NCBI GenBank assembly: GCA_037903475.1
Contig: JBAJFG010000619.1
Coordinates: 62,001-126,000, forward strand
Reading direction: 5' to 3'
Source: Ancylostoma caninum
Lineage: Eukaryota; Nematoda; Chromadorea; Rhabditida; Ancylostomatidae
Length of the DNA: 64,000 nt
The position numbers and the translations under genes are program-made. Of this stretch, positions 34,501-46,500 are shown piece by piece (the first letter of the stretch is position 1; each line of letters begins with the position of its first letter). The notes under the pieces were generated by a model, which saw only the letters and a program-made list of their open reading frames with translations, made no database searches and was not told the origin of the DNA.

Positions 34501-37500
34501 TAGATTTTGGTGATCATTGAAATCACCTTTATATTATGATTGAGTAAATGCGCTTTTCGCTCATTTACTTTTTGGTGATCAAAGAAATCACCTTTACAAT
34601 ATAATTAAGTAGATGTGTTTATCACACATTTACATTTTGGTGATCAAGGATATCACCTTTGTAGATTTCTTAAAGTTAGTGTAAACTGGAATGTAAACTT
34701 ACAAGATTCCATCGTTACTGCCACGCATCTTGGGAGACATATAAATGAAAAGAATGAAAATTATGGTTTTTGGTTGTCATAAAATATTTACTGGAGATAT
34801 CATAAGATTATTTTGCTATAACCATTTACGTAAGCACCATCACTGTATTGCGGTCGGAAGATGTAAAATGAAGAAACTAGGTGAGTGAATGGTACTTTGG
34901 TCTATGGTTACCACCAAAAGTCATAGGTGAACAGCCATAAAGGGTATAAGCTGGGTTTGGAAACGTAGTGCATTCCATGCTTGATTTTGGTTTAAGTTAT
35001 GAAAATTGCTTCCTAGTTTGTTTGCAAAGTGCTAACAAAATCTCTAAGATAATTGTGGTTATTGCTGAGGTTGTATTCATGTATAATGAAACGATTTTTG
35101 AAAATGCACTTAAGAATGCTGGAGGTTATAACAGAATTACTGTAAGCCATATCAATGAGTGGTCTTTTGGTTGCTTTTGTCTTTTCAACAAACGTGTCTA
35201 AATTTGCACATGTTCTGGCTATTCTTAGTAGTTCGATGTAAACGATGGCTTTCTTTGTTTCAATTGATAACTTCGTCGAGAAGTGAGGAAATCTTTTAAC
35301 TGAAAACAAAAATCATCTGTTTTGTTATACATTTTCGTTACTATACGATTATTTATTACTTCAACTTCCATGTCTAGGCAGTTACAGTGGTGAATGGTTT
35401 TGTGTGTAGATTCAAACGTGAGGACGCTTTTATAAATTTCAAGGAGAATGTTTTCTATAGTGTCGGAATTGAGATTGTGCACGATGAATAGATCATCCAT
35501 GTACCGGAATGGTGTAAATTGTAGTACGTTGACATTGTTTTTAGGGTTCTTATAAATATATTGGTACTCCAAATAAGAAAGTGTAAGATCAACTAGCAAG
35601 AGGCTCTTGTTACTCCCTTGTGGTACTCCATTATTTTGTTGAAATAGGTAGTCACCAAATTTACAGAAGCTATTATTAAGAGCGTAAAGTACTGGAAATA
35701 AAAGGTCTTGTATAGTGTAAGTTTTATATTTTGAATTTTGAGAATCTATGTAAAAAACATGTGTATGTCTGTTGCGGGCAATATGTGGGCAATATACTTT
35801 TTACTAGAGTTTTTGAAGCATATTTGTAAAATTTCTTTTATATTTCTCAAGACATCAACATGAGGCAAGCTTGTAAACATATTTGTAAAATCGGAAGAGT
35901 AAATTTTAATTTGTGGATACTTTATTGTGGAAAGTTTTTCACTGATGTTAATGTTATCTATAGACCAATATCCATGGAAACCTTCATGGCGTACGTGTAT
36001 TGCGTTGACATAATTTTGGAAATGTTTTTTTTCAATAAAAGTGAAAATCTTAGTCAACTCCACCGCAATTGGCTTGACACTACTTGTAGAAGCCCCGGTT
36101 ATGAATCTCAATTTAACAGGGTTCTTATGGAGTTTGGGTATGCCATAAATTAGTACTAGTACTAAATTAAACTAGTGTAGTACTCGATAGTTGCTCTGTT
36201 TGGAACAAACTTTTTTGAGGATTACTCAAGTTGCTGGCCATGAAAGGTCAAAATTTTTCTACGAGTGCAGCGATAGTTTGCCTATTTTCTATGTGGATCG
36301 CTGTAACCTACGAGGGAAAGATACCAGATGTCTGTGGCATTTCAGAATGAGATGCCTCCTTATATGAAGTTGACAGTGCTGATCTTGAATATGTTTTCCC
36401 TCCGCGCTCAATGCCGAGTTATGATCTTGTCTGTGCCATATATATGAGCAGTTTCTGCATCAACCTTCCTTAACCCTATATAGTAGGGGTTTCCGTGAAA
36501 ATGGGTGCCGTGCTGAGCAGTCCAAATAACCCTGTTTGCAAATTCTCAGCAAAAAAGGCATCACTAGGACTACGAAATTACGCCTTGATCACTTCTTGCT
36601 ACCACCACTTAAACAGGAGCGCTACTTCATCAGAGACCGTTGCGGGGTGTATACTGCCTTGTGCATCTCGAAGCGCTGATTTCAAAGCTATAATATTTTG
36701 ATCTCGGTCCATTCTTGTCTCCAGAAGGAGTTATGTCCGTTTTCCCAAATGCACGTGATAAGGAGGTACTCGTACATTTAAGTACATCTCGTAGATTTAG
36801 GTAAGGTATGGCGTAGTGGTAAGTGTCTCGTTACCTCTCAGGTTCAATCCCCCTCAGGGCTCGAACTTTTGCATTTTTCCCCCAGTTACTTATTGCCTCT
36901 GAAAGTATATTCTATGCGGTTTTATAAGGGTTTCTTCTTACAATTAGATATTCTGAAAACTTGGAAGCATCCTGGATGATTCTCACTACACTGGCTTTGT
37001 TAAGAGTGGAACTGCTGATGGACTCATGTGAGCCCAAGTTCTCAAGGAATTATTTTTTGTTGAAATTTTCCATAATAGGGTTATTTGAAGTGTTGAACAC
37101 GAATATGATATCCACCTCGTGACATCACTCCAGTTTTATGGGTTTACGATAGAATTAAGTGCAATTACTGTAGGAAACCGAATGAAATATTAGGTTGATG
37201 CAAAAGAAATGGCGCCACTCCAGCATATTATTTCGTTTAGACACAACATTACAATTGGATATGATAATATGCTTGTAGAGCGAAGAAAGCTCTTTTATTC
37301 TGTAAGTATAAGAGATTTCCACTGCAGTTAGCAAAGGTGACATAACTGAAAATGTCCAAAAATCTCGTTCCTAATTTTTCAAATTTCTTTTATTTTTCTA
37401 TCACACTACAAGCAATACTGTCTAAAACACCTTCTTTGTATTAGGTCATCATGTCAATACTTACTTCATACGTGAGCTCTGGTGCAACGGCCTCACTGTT

Positions 37501-40500
37501 GGAGGAATGTAGATGAGCAGTTTTTGAAACATTTTCCTTGTTATTCCTAGGATTCTTGCTGGATGATTCTCTCCAACCTGCTTTTCAGGAAGTACACCTT
37601 CAACAACACATATAGCTCTATCGGCCCCAAAGAGTCTCGAACTATCTGCGGGAAAAACGCACAAGAAGCTCAAAAGCCCATTTCCTGCAATCCAAATTTC
37701 GGCCAAAATTTGCTTCCCATAGCTGGCTTGAACTTTGATAATTTAAATGCGAAACCTTTGTATAGACATCGTATTCCTCAAGCAAATTGTCGTATTTCTG
37801 TCGCTTCTCCAGCTCCAGAAACTGTAAGTCTGCAAGAAAAAGTTCGCCAAACACGGCGATATGAAGGCGAGGTTTTTGTTGTTCTTGGCTTCGCTGTTCC
37901 ACGAGATATAGACGCACGGCATCAGAGACCTGCTCATACGATGAACACTGGTCGCTGTTAATTAAATCACATTTATGGCTTATCGAAGTTACTGTTCATT
38001 GAAGTTGTGAAAGAAAGTAGAGTCAACACGAAAAAGCGCCATTTCTTTGCGTCAACATAATAGTTGTATTTCGACATTATAATGATAGTGTCATGCAAGA
38101 TTATGTTGATAGTCGTGATCAGCGTCTGGAATTACCCCTCAGTGCAAAATTTGGATAGGTTCTGCGAGGTGCATAAGCTACTCAATACCCAATGACCGTT
38201 CCCTCTGAGTGCTAGTAGTAGTGAATGATCAAGGTGTAATTATCTAGCCGCATTTTTTTGCTTTTTCTAATTAAAATTCTACATGCGGGTTTATTTGGAC
38301 TGCTGATCGCGAATTGTGAGTCCATCTTGCACCACAACGCCTATTTCGTGGGGTTACGGTAGGTGGATGCAGAAACTGGACGTTCGAGTATACGGCACAG
38401 AGAAGGTTATAACTTTTTTCGCAGTGCATTGAGCTGTAGTGGAGAACATATTTGAGATCAGCATTCCCAACTTCATGTAAGGAGGCATATGATATCTCAT
38501 TCTGAAGTGCCACAGACATCCGGTATCCTTCCTTTGTTAGATCCTGAAACGACTCCCTCTAATTGTAGTGCATGACGCATTTTCTATCAACAAAAGCAAT
38601 CCTTTCAGGGAGCGAGTTGCTTGGATTTCTGTAAATTAAATATCTGTAGACGTGCCGATGCCGACGTTGGTGTTTTTCGCTCAGCTCACGCGAAATCCAT
38701 CTCCTCATCTTTCCCTTCTTACCAATTTTCTTTAAGTTACGAGGCATGGTTGGCTAATTCCTTCTTATCTTCTGCTCACTTTGCATAGGGTGTGATTCAA
38801 CATGCTTTTTCCGGACGCTTTTAAAAGGTCAAATTTTTGATCAGCTTATGAATCATTTTCCAAGCTCTCATCTTTGCTTGGAATTCTTAGGAAAGCGCGT
38901 GCTCCTAGCATTCTGGACAGAATACCCTACAAAAACGCACTAGTGATGTCATGGGTCGGTTCCTGTGTTGATCTTTCGGATTTGAATTTATAGAGCAAAA
39001 TTACACAAGATTTCTGACTGCACATGGCATTATTTCCATACCTTAAACACAGCAATGCTATGACATAGATCCGAGCCAAAGTGGTGAAGGTAGGAAAAGT
39101 GTCAGGCTACCATCATAACCTGTCACAGGAGATTGCAATAACAAGGAAAAAAACTATGATAAACACTGAAATACTACCAGCTACCCCGGAACTTTTGCCA
39201 GTATCAGTTTTAAATGCTTTAACCTTTGGGTTTTAAATTTTCTTGTATTTCTTCCGCAAGCTCAAGGGCTAAATGGACTGAACTGTCTGAACGTTCAAAC
39301 AAATAGAATGGAACCAAGAATTTTTTTTGTCTCAAATATTTTTCTTTTCAGATTATTCACGATCTTTGGCCGTTGGGTGAAGATAATTATGTACCTGGGA
39401 GAGCAGTGACGCAAAGCCGTGAAGCACAGGTAAGACTCAGCTCTAGTAGAAATTCCTGTTATGACAGAAAAAGATTGGAGTCAGTGCCATGAAGTACGGA
39501 GTACGGAATCGTGCTTGTAGAACACCTTTAAAGATGTTCAAAAGTTAAGGAAGGTTATTCAAAGGACCGATGTTCGCTTTACTGCATCTGCGAAGAAACT
39601 TAAAATACTATGTAATATACATATATATGTTCCAACAGCTGTTCCTCATACTGGGAAAATAAACTCAAATCCTCACAGAAAGAGGAGTGCAACTGTAAGA
39701 TATTTCATTGGTCATGCTTTGAAAAGTATGAAAATACAATATCTCTTTTCCGCTCATCTCTCATCATTATTGCAGGTCACAGTTGTCGCCAAACATGGCG
39801 GTAACATTCTATTGCCCGAGTACGCCAGATCAATAAAACGACTCGACATGTACATTCAAAATCGAATCAAGGTCCAGTTTCGAGCGAAATTTTCGATTTT
39901 TTTTTCTTTGTTAGCTTTGATTTGTGACTGGGTGATGGATTATGTGGTTTTATGGTAGTGGCGGATAATTTGGTTGACAAAACCCTCTTCATTTGTGCCT
40001 ATTACTCAAAAATTTTTGAAATCACGGACCGGACAAAATAATCGCATCATCTTGGAGTGATTGATGTCAGGATAAAGCACAGATTGACAGAGTAATCCTA
40101 ACCACCAGCCTATCAGTGGCGGAAGCAGGGGGAGGGGGGCGCCTCCCACCCCGAGAGTGGGTCGCCAAATTTTCAAAATTACTTTACAATGCGAATGAAA
40201 ATCTTGCATTGGTCTATTTTTAATTGTTTATTTTAACTGTTTTTCAATATAATTTTTATTCGTTATGTATTATTACAATTAATAATTTTATTAAATTTAT
40301 ATTCCATCTGGGTCCACGAAGCGGCGGAGATCCCACTTTTTTCCTCCCTTTCTGCCTCCGCAACTGCAGTCTATGTATTCCGATGTATAGTAAAGAAAGA
40401 GCAGATATCGGATACCCATGATGTTTCTCACTCGGGAAACCTAGGAACTGTGTTTTGCACCGGTATTCATGGGTTCTGCATGGGATCAGGAAAATCGTGG

Positions 40501-43500
40501 GTTTTGAATTGGATTCGCATCGGATTTGGAGACGCTTCTGCTAGGTACATATATCTGAGTTTTGCATGAATTTGGTCATTGGTGAAAACGACTGGTTCAG
40601 GTATACATAGGTTTTGCATAGATCTACTTATTATTAATTGGCATTTCATGTGTGTGTGTCTATGTAAAGTATAAAAGGAAAAGGGAGGGGGGGGGGTGCC
40701 TTTATAACGAAGAGAATGAACCAGGCGGACGAGGAATGACAATGATGAGCGGCGTCCGGCGTCCAAAAGTGAGAGAACGCCCCGGAATCGGGTCCAACGC
40801 TGTCATATAGGCTAGTCGGCGTCTAAACGTGGAGGAAGCCTGGAAACGGACCCAACGGCGTGCGCCAATGTTCAGGTCCAACTTCAAAATACACTGATTC
40901 CGTCATTTTTTACCATTTACGTCCACCACAGCCAAACGAAATGCGTTACCACATATGGTTGAAAAGGAACTGTCCATAATATACCAGTTGTTGTAGGTGA
41001 TTTTGACAGTTGTTCAAAAAATCTGGTTTGAGTTTTTTTAAGTACTTCTCCGTTAAATCTTCCCAGAGGATTCCCCAATCTGTCGTTTGATTTCACATGA
41101 AAGCTAAAACATAAAACATTCTCAAGGCCTTCGCTGGTATTTACCTCACTCAAATCCTGGACAGGGATAATCCTAGGTGGATCTGAAGCTGGATTGTTAG
41201 GGGTAGGGAATACCTAACATCCGAAAATCCAGTGTCAGATTCTTCATGCATGCCCGTGCTCGTGTAGAGTGGTGTTATCCGTAGTGCCACCCACCTTCTC
41301 TAAGGATACTATGTATTCCTATTAGATGACCCACCTTCAGGCACATCGTTAGAATGTTACCATGTCTGTTTGCTACGAACCCTGGGGAATCGTTAGCCTT
41401 CTCTGTTCTTTTCTGCTCATTCTCCCCAGGTTTTTTTTTCTTTTTCAACTGTTGTTTTCTTTGTTAAACAGCTACTACACTTACATTCCTTATATGTTTG
41501 AGCACATAAGTTTTGTTCTGATTAGAAGTTGTTCTTACGCACTTCAACGTGCATATAATAAAAACACTCCATGAGGCACTGTAAAGAATACTTCTATGTG
41601 GATAGTGTCTGTTCATCCACCTGCATTATTCTCATCTGTGGACAATGACAACATGCGAGCGAAGTGAGCATCAAGAAAAGTCTGGAAGCCCGGCGTCAGC
41701 CGGACGGCCAGACTGGTATGTAATGAAATTGGTCATTTTAATTTTTCATCAATTTATTATTATTATTGGTTATTGTGCCTTCACGTTCAGAACTGGTTTA
41801 TGTCTGGTGGGAATTTACTCACCACAGTTTCCAAAACTATGCCAAAGTTTTGTAGGTTGCCTTGAAATTTAGAAATACGCAACGCTGGGGCCAGCCGGTT
41901 GCCGCCGTTACGGGGGTTATGTATGAGGGCAGAGTGAAAATGATCCTTTGCCAGAGTTTACTCCTAGATGCTATCCTTGAAGTGCTGCCTGTTTGCCAAA
42001 ACTTGATTTCGAAATGACGATGCACCGCACTCACTAATTCGTTTCTCCACAGTTCCTGAATAGTGGCCCTTGGGAAGATTGACTGAAAAAAAAAACATCT
42101 TTGATGTAAAGTCTACATCAAAACACTTCACACTTCCAGGATCGGCTGTTTATGAATCTCGGCATGACTTGAATTTCGTATTGTTTTATGTTCAACTGCA
42201 CGCGAGATTAGTAGTCAGTTTATTTAAACGGCCAACGTTTCGGAGCTATCTCCTTCTTCAGGCCCTCGTGACACGGCACTGATGGTGGGTAGCGCCGGGT
42301 GACCGCTCGCTCGTCGTCAGTGGTTGCGGGCAAATTTTGAACTCCTTTGCTGGTCATGCAGGGAAGACAGTTTCTACTCCATTAGGGAGTTGATGAGGGA
42401 CTCGTAAGAGGAATACGAATTTCCTTAGGAAGTGCGCCTCCTGGAGTGAATTATTCGGAAAGTTTCTTAGCTCCGCCCCCGTCTCCACCCAAGGGCTCCT
42501 TAATTGGGTCTCTGTAATGGGGGTTTCCAGCAGTCTTGCATAGAATCACATATATCACCAGCACCAGCTCCTGAAGATTCTTTAAATCTTGAAATCTCAA
42601 GAACGATCTTGAGGTGGGACGTTGCCTTTAATGCAGGTGGATGAACAGACACTATTCACAGAAAAGTAGTCTTCACCCCGGTTCACGGAACCGTTGACCC
42701 ATTATGGACAACTCCTTTCCAACCATTTGTGGTAACGCATTTCGGTTCGCTATGGTGGACGTAAATAATAAAAAGTGACCGAATCAGTGCAAATTGTGGT
42801 TGCACCTGAACGCTGACGCACCCTCGCACTCTTATCACGCCGTTGGACCCGTCTCCAGGCGTTTTTCCACTTTTGGACGCCGGCGCACCTATATCATGCC
42901 CATGACGATGGGAAAAACCGACCCTCAACACGGCCCTCCCCCTATTCCCTCGTCCCACCCCTACCTCCCCCTCCCTCTGCTCCCGCATCTTTTCTCTGTG
43001 CACTGAGCAGTTTTGAGGAAGGAGACACAAAAGGAACAATCTTGAAGTCTATATGCATCCTTTCTTATTCGATCGGACCAGAAAACCAGCAAGAACGACC
43101 ACGTCACTACGTATGAAAACAGGACTGATTGGCAGCTCATGCGAGAAATCCGTTTCAGCTCTGGCATTTGCGCGCCCACGGGTTCGATTCCCGGCGCCTT
43201 CAAGGAATTTTTGCACGAGTCGGAATCAATTCAGAATCAAGTGTACAGTAAAGAGGGTGGAGACTTTTGAAGATGAAGTGTGGGTAGCGAGATCGATCGA
43301 TTACACATTTGAGAATTCGCCAGCAGGGCCCGTCAGAATGTGGAAAAGTAGGGAGAATAAGACTTCGTGTTGAAGGTCTCCGACTCAAAATCAACAAAGG
43401 CTTTTTGAAATCTCCATAGAGGAGGACAAGTTCTATCTTTTTTCAGAGCTTCAATTTTCTAGACCTTCATATGCTTTTGGGAACTCGATGGGAAATCGAT

Positions 43501-46500
43501 GGGAAATTTGGCAAATTTCCCATCGATTTCCCATCTAATTTGCGAGAAAATTATCCAACTTCGTGGCGCCAGATTCTGTACTCAAATGGGAAATTCGCTC
43601 ATCTAAAACTCGTAGAATAAGAGTTTCTGTGATATCTGCAAATTGATTCCTCCAAACAGATTCACTCCATTTCACCATCTGTTCAAATTGCGGGGTTTTC
43701 ACTTCTCCAACTCCCATGAGGAGAGTTTGCCATTTACTGAAATTTCAATATCTTCACGTGATAGAGCCCCAAGCATTTATTCTTCTTCCCCATTGTCGTG
43801 CCCCAATGTTTGCTCCTGCTTGAGTGAGTCAGATCGGAAATTTCCCCTTGGAGACCCGAAAATTTGAAAAATTTCCCACCGAGCTCCCAAAAACACATGA
43901 AGCTCTGAAAGTTGAAGCTCTGGCAAAAGATAGAGCTGATCGTACTCTACGGATATGTCGAAAAGTGTTTGCTGATTTTGAGTCGGAGACCTTCAACACG
44001 AGGTCTTATTCTCCCTACTTTTCCACATTCTGACGGGCCCTTCAGGCGAATTCTCAAATGTGTAATCGATCGATCTCACTACCCACACTTCATCTTCAAA
44101 AGTCTCCACCCTCTTTACTGTAAACTTGATTCTGAATTGATTCCGACTTGTGCAGAAATCTATTGAATGTGCCGGCAACCGAACCCGTGGGTGCGCTTAA
44201 GCTAATTTCTCCCATATGCTGTCGCCCACTCCTGTTTTAATACGTAATGACGCGATCGTTCTTGCTGGCAAGGGCAGACCGTCATTTGTCATAATGTCAT
44301 GAAACAATCATGAATTTACATTCAATGTTCAAGCCACCCCTCTATTCACCCCACCACCACCTCTCCGATACGACCCCCCCCCTTCCCAGCCGCCTCGCAT
44401 ACGATCTCCTTTGGAAAATTCCCACCGGACGCTTGACCCTGATCACGCCGTTTGACCCGACTCCACGGGGTGTATACAATGAGGTACCCACACCTGTACC
44501 GCCAGCCGCAATTAGTGGCTGCGGCGCTCACTAGGTGCCAGCTCATGAGCTGCGCTGTCACTGCCAGCTCCTGTAGGAGCCTTGCGCTGCGTGCGCCTCC
44601 GACATCGCCAACTTCGCCGCGTGCGGCGCACGCGCCGCGCTTGCGTCGGCTTGCGTGCCGCGAAGAGAAAATTTCTCTTATTGAAAGAAATGCGGGAAAG
44701 TGAAACCAGAAGAAGCATTTCAGTACCATTTAGTATTGAACACAAAGTACGTAGCAAGTGTTCAACTCCACCAGTAAGGCTAGTTTTGTCTAAATTTAAT
44801 TCAATTTCAGTTTAGTCTGAATTAAGCTTAGATTTAGCTAGTAGTTCTTGTCTCCACGGTAGTTATCTCCACTAGTGGACCGCCTCAGGCGTGAACCATT
44901 CGCCAGGTTGAACTTTTATGGTTGAAATCGCATTCTTGTTCTTATGAGCCCATATATGCTTATGAGCGTTCTTTAGCCAGCTATTCGATTAATATTCACA
45001 CCCAATGCGTGCTGAGGTGTCAGAAATGCCTCGCAGGCATCCCCAATGCCTGGAAGCGTGGTTACGGGATACAGTGTCATTCGAACGCCATCGAAGGTGG
45101 TTTACCACCATACTGACTTTTTATAACAATGAAGCGAGCGCCAAGAAGTGAAAAAAAATTTCAATCCTTACACATCGGCATGTCCACAGAAGTTGAAATG
45201 AACGCAGCAATTTTTCATTCATTGTAATTGATTTTAAGGAAACTTGTTAGGTGAAAGGTCTCTGGACTGGTGTTCCACCCTGAATTTTAGGGTAAATTTA
45301 GGGTTCAGATGTTTCAGGAGCAATATCTCCGCTCAAAATCAATAAATTGAGTTTTTTATTGGCTGCCTCTATCCTATCCCTTCTTTCCCGACGATTTTCG
45401 CTCCCGCTTGCCCATTTTCAGCTCTGGCCGCGTTGCGCCGTCGCGATCGCCGCGCACGAAAGCTGCGGGGAGTGGGCGGGGTCGGAGACGCACGCACGCA
45501 AGGCTCCGGCAAGGGCTGCCAGCGACAGTGCAGCTCCGCACCTAGTGGGAGCCGAACCCACTAATTGTGGCTGGCGGTACAGGTGTGGGTACCTCATTGC
45601 CGCCCTCCTTCGTGCACAGACACACACACATGAAATGTCAATTAATAACAAGTATGGTGAACTCCTGTAAAATGCCCATTTCATTTTTCATCAGATGTGG
45701 TTGAGATCAGAGTTCGACACAAGCTTATGTAGCTCGAACAGAAAAAATTACGAAGTCCCCTTTGACCTAGCCAAGGATCTACAAAGCCCGCATTGTAAAC
45801 AAATTAAAACAAGTTTGTGCGGAGATTTTTTTTTGGATTTCCTGTTTTCAATGCACATCGACATGTTCGCACGAACGAGTTAACAAGTGTTAACAAGTAC
45901 ACTGGCGGTGGAGCACGTTAACACGTTGGCAGTATGATTTTCTATTCTTCCAGCTGAAATTCGTGAAAGGATGGAGATTTTGGAGGCTTTTGCCATTAGT
46001 TTGACAGAGCAATACTTCCTGAATACAACAGTGCGAATAAAATTGGAAATAATTGATTTTGGAAGAAGTTATTTGAAGAAATTGTGTTGAAGTGGTGTTG
46101 AAGACCGTTTTTCACCTATTTTTTCCGCGGTAACTAAACGAACTAGGCAATTTTATTACTCACTGGGACGAACAGCCTCTCTTCTAGCTAACCGCGTCAG
46201 TACAATTGGAAATATTTAATATTAGAGAAAGTTGTTTGACGATTTTTTTGGACCGGTGCTGAATTTTAGGAGAATTCCTGAGCAATATCTCCTTTCAAGA
46301 ACAAGGCGAGGTACTTCTTCATCTATAGCTCCTAATAAAATCACTTAAATCCAATTCTTTCTCGGATTTGGATAGAGCATTGCCAGCTACAGCCATGCGC
46401 CTATTCTCAGCTGGGTCCGTGCAGAACCTGTCCTTTATGAGTGTCGGCAGTAGTGCTGTAGGCAGGCAAACTCGTTTCAAAATCAAACAATTCCAATTCC

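Larger units (their letters stand above)
37190..38060. mobile_element. Mariner-type TIR element of 871 bp carrying a spliced-looking frame
   Basis: The left end TTAGGTTGATGCAAAAGAAA and the right end TTTCTTTGCGTCAACATAA match in inverse over about 24 bases (two substitutions, one gap). TA borders both sides (37188-37189, 38061-38062). The TIR is of the classical mariner type, but the inside has no transposase; it holds the minus-strand exons described separately. Confidence 0.8.
40890..42790. mobile_element. Inverted-repeat composite of about 1.9 kb
   Basis: 'tttacgtccaccacagccaaacg' at 40915-40940 is mirrored by 'cggttcgctatggtggacgtaaa' near 42745. An inner pair is 'gtctgttcatccacctgcat' at 41608 against its complement at 42635. 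A third, single copy lies at 49690-49870. The interior includes the repeat seen at 9.7 kb (41205-41330) and 'gatggccagactgg'-type sequence. No coding capacity was recognised. Confidence 0.55.

Noticed and set aside
34505..34660. CRISPR-like array (regular repeats with dyads)
   Set aside because: The units are contiguous without unique spacers and the genome is eukaryotic.
43170..43200. tRNA gene suspected from 'gggttcgattcccgg'
   Set aside because: Only a B box with T-arm is present; no acceptor stem or anticodon arm pairs upstream. It is part of a foldback arm.
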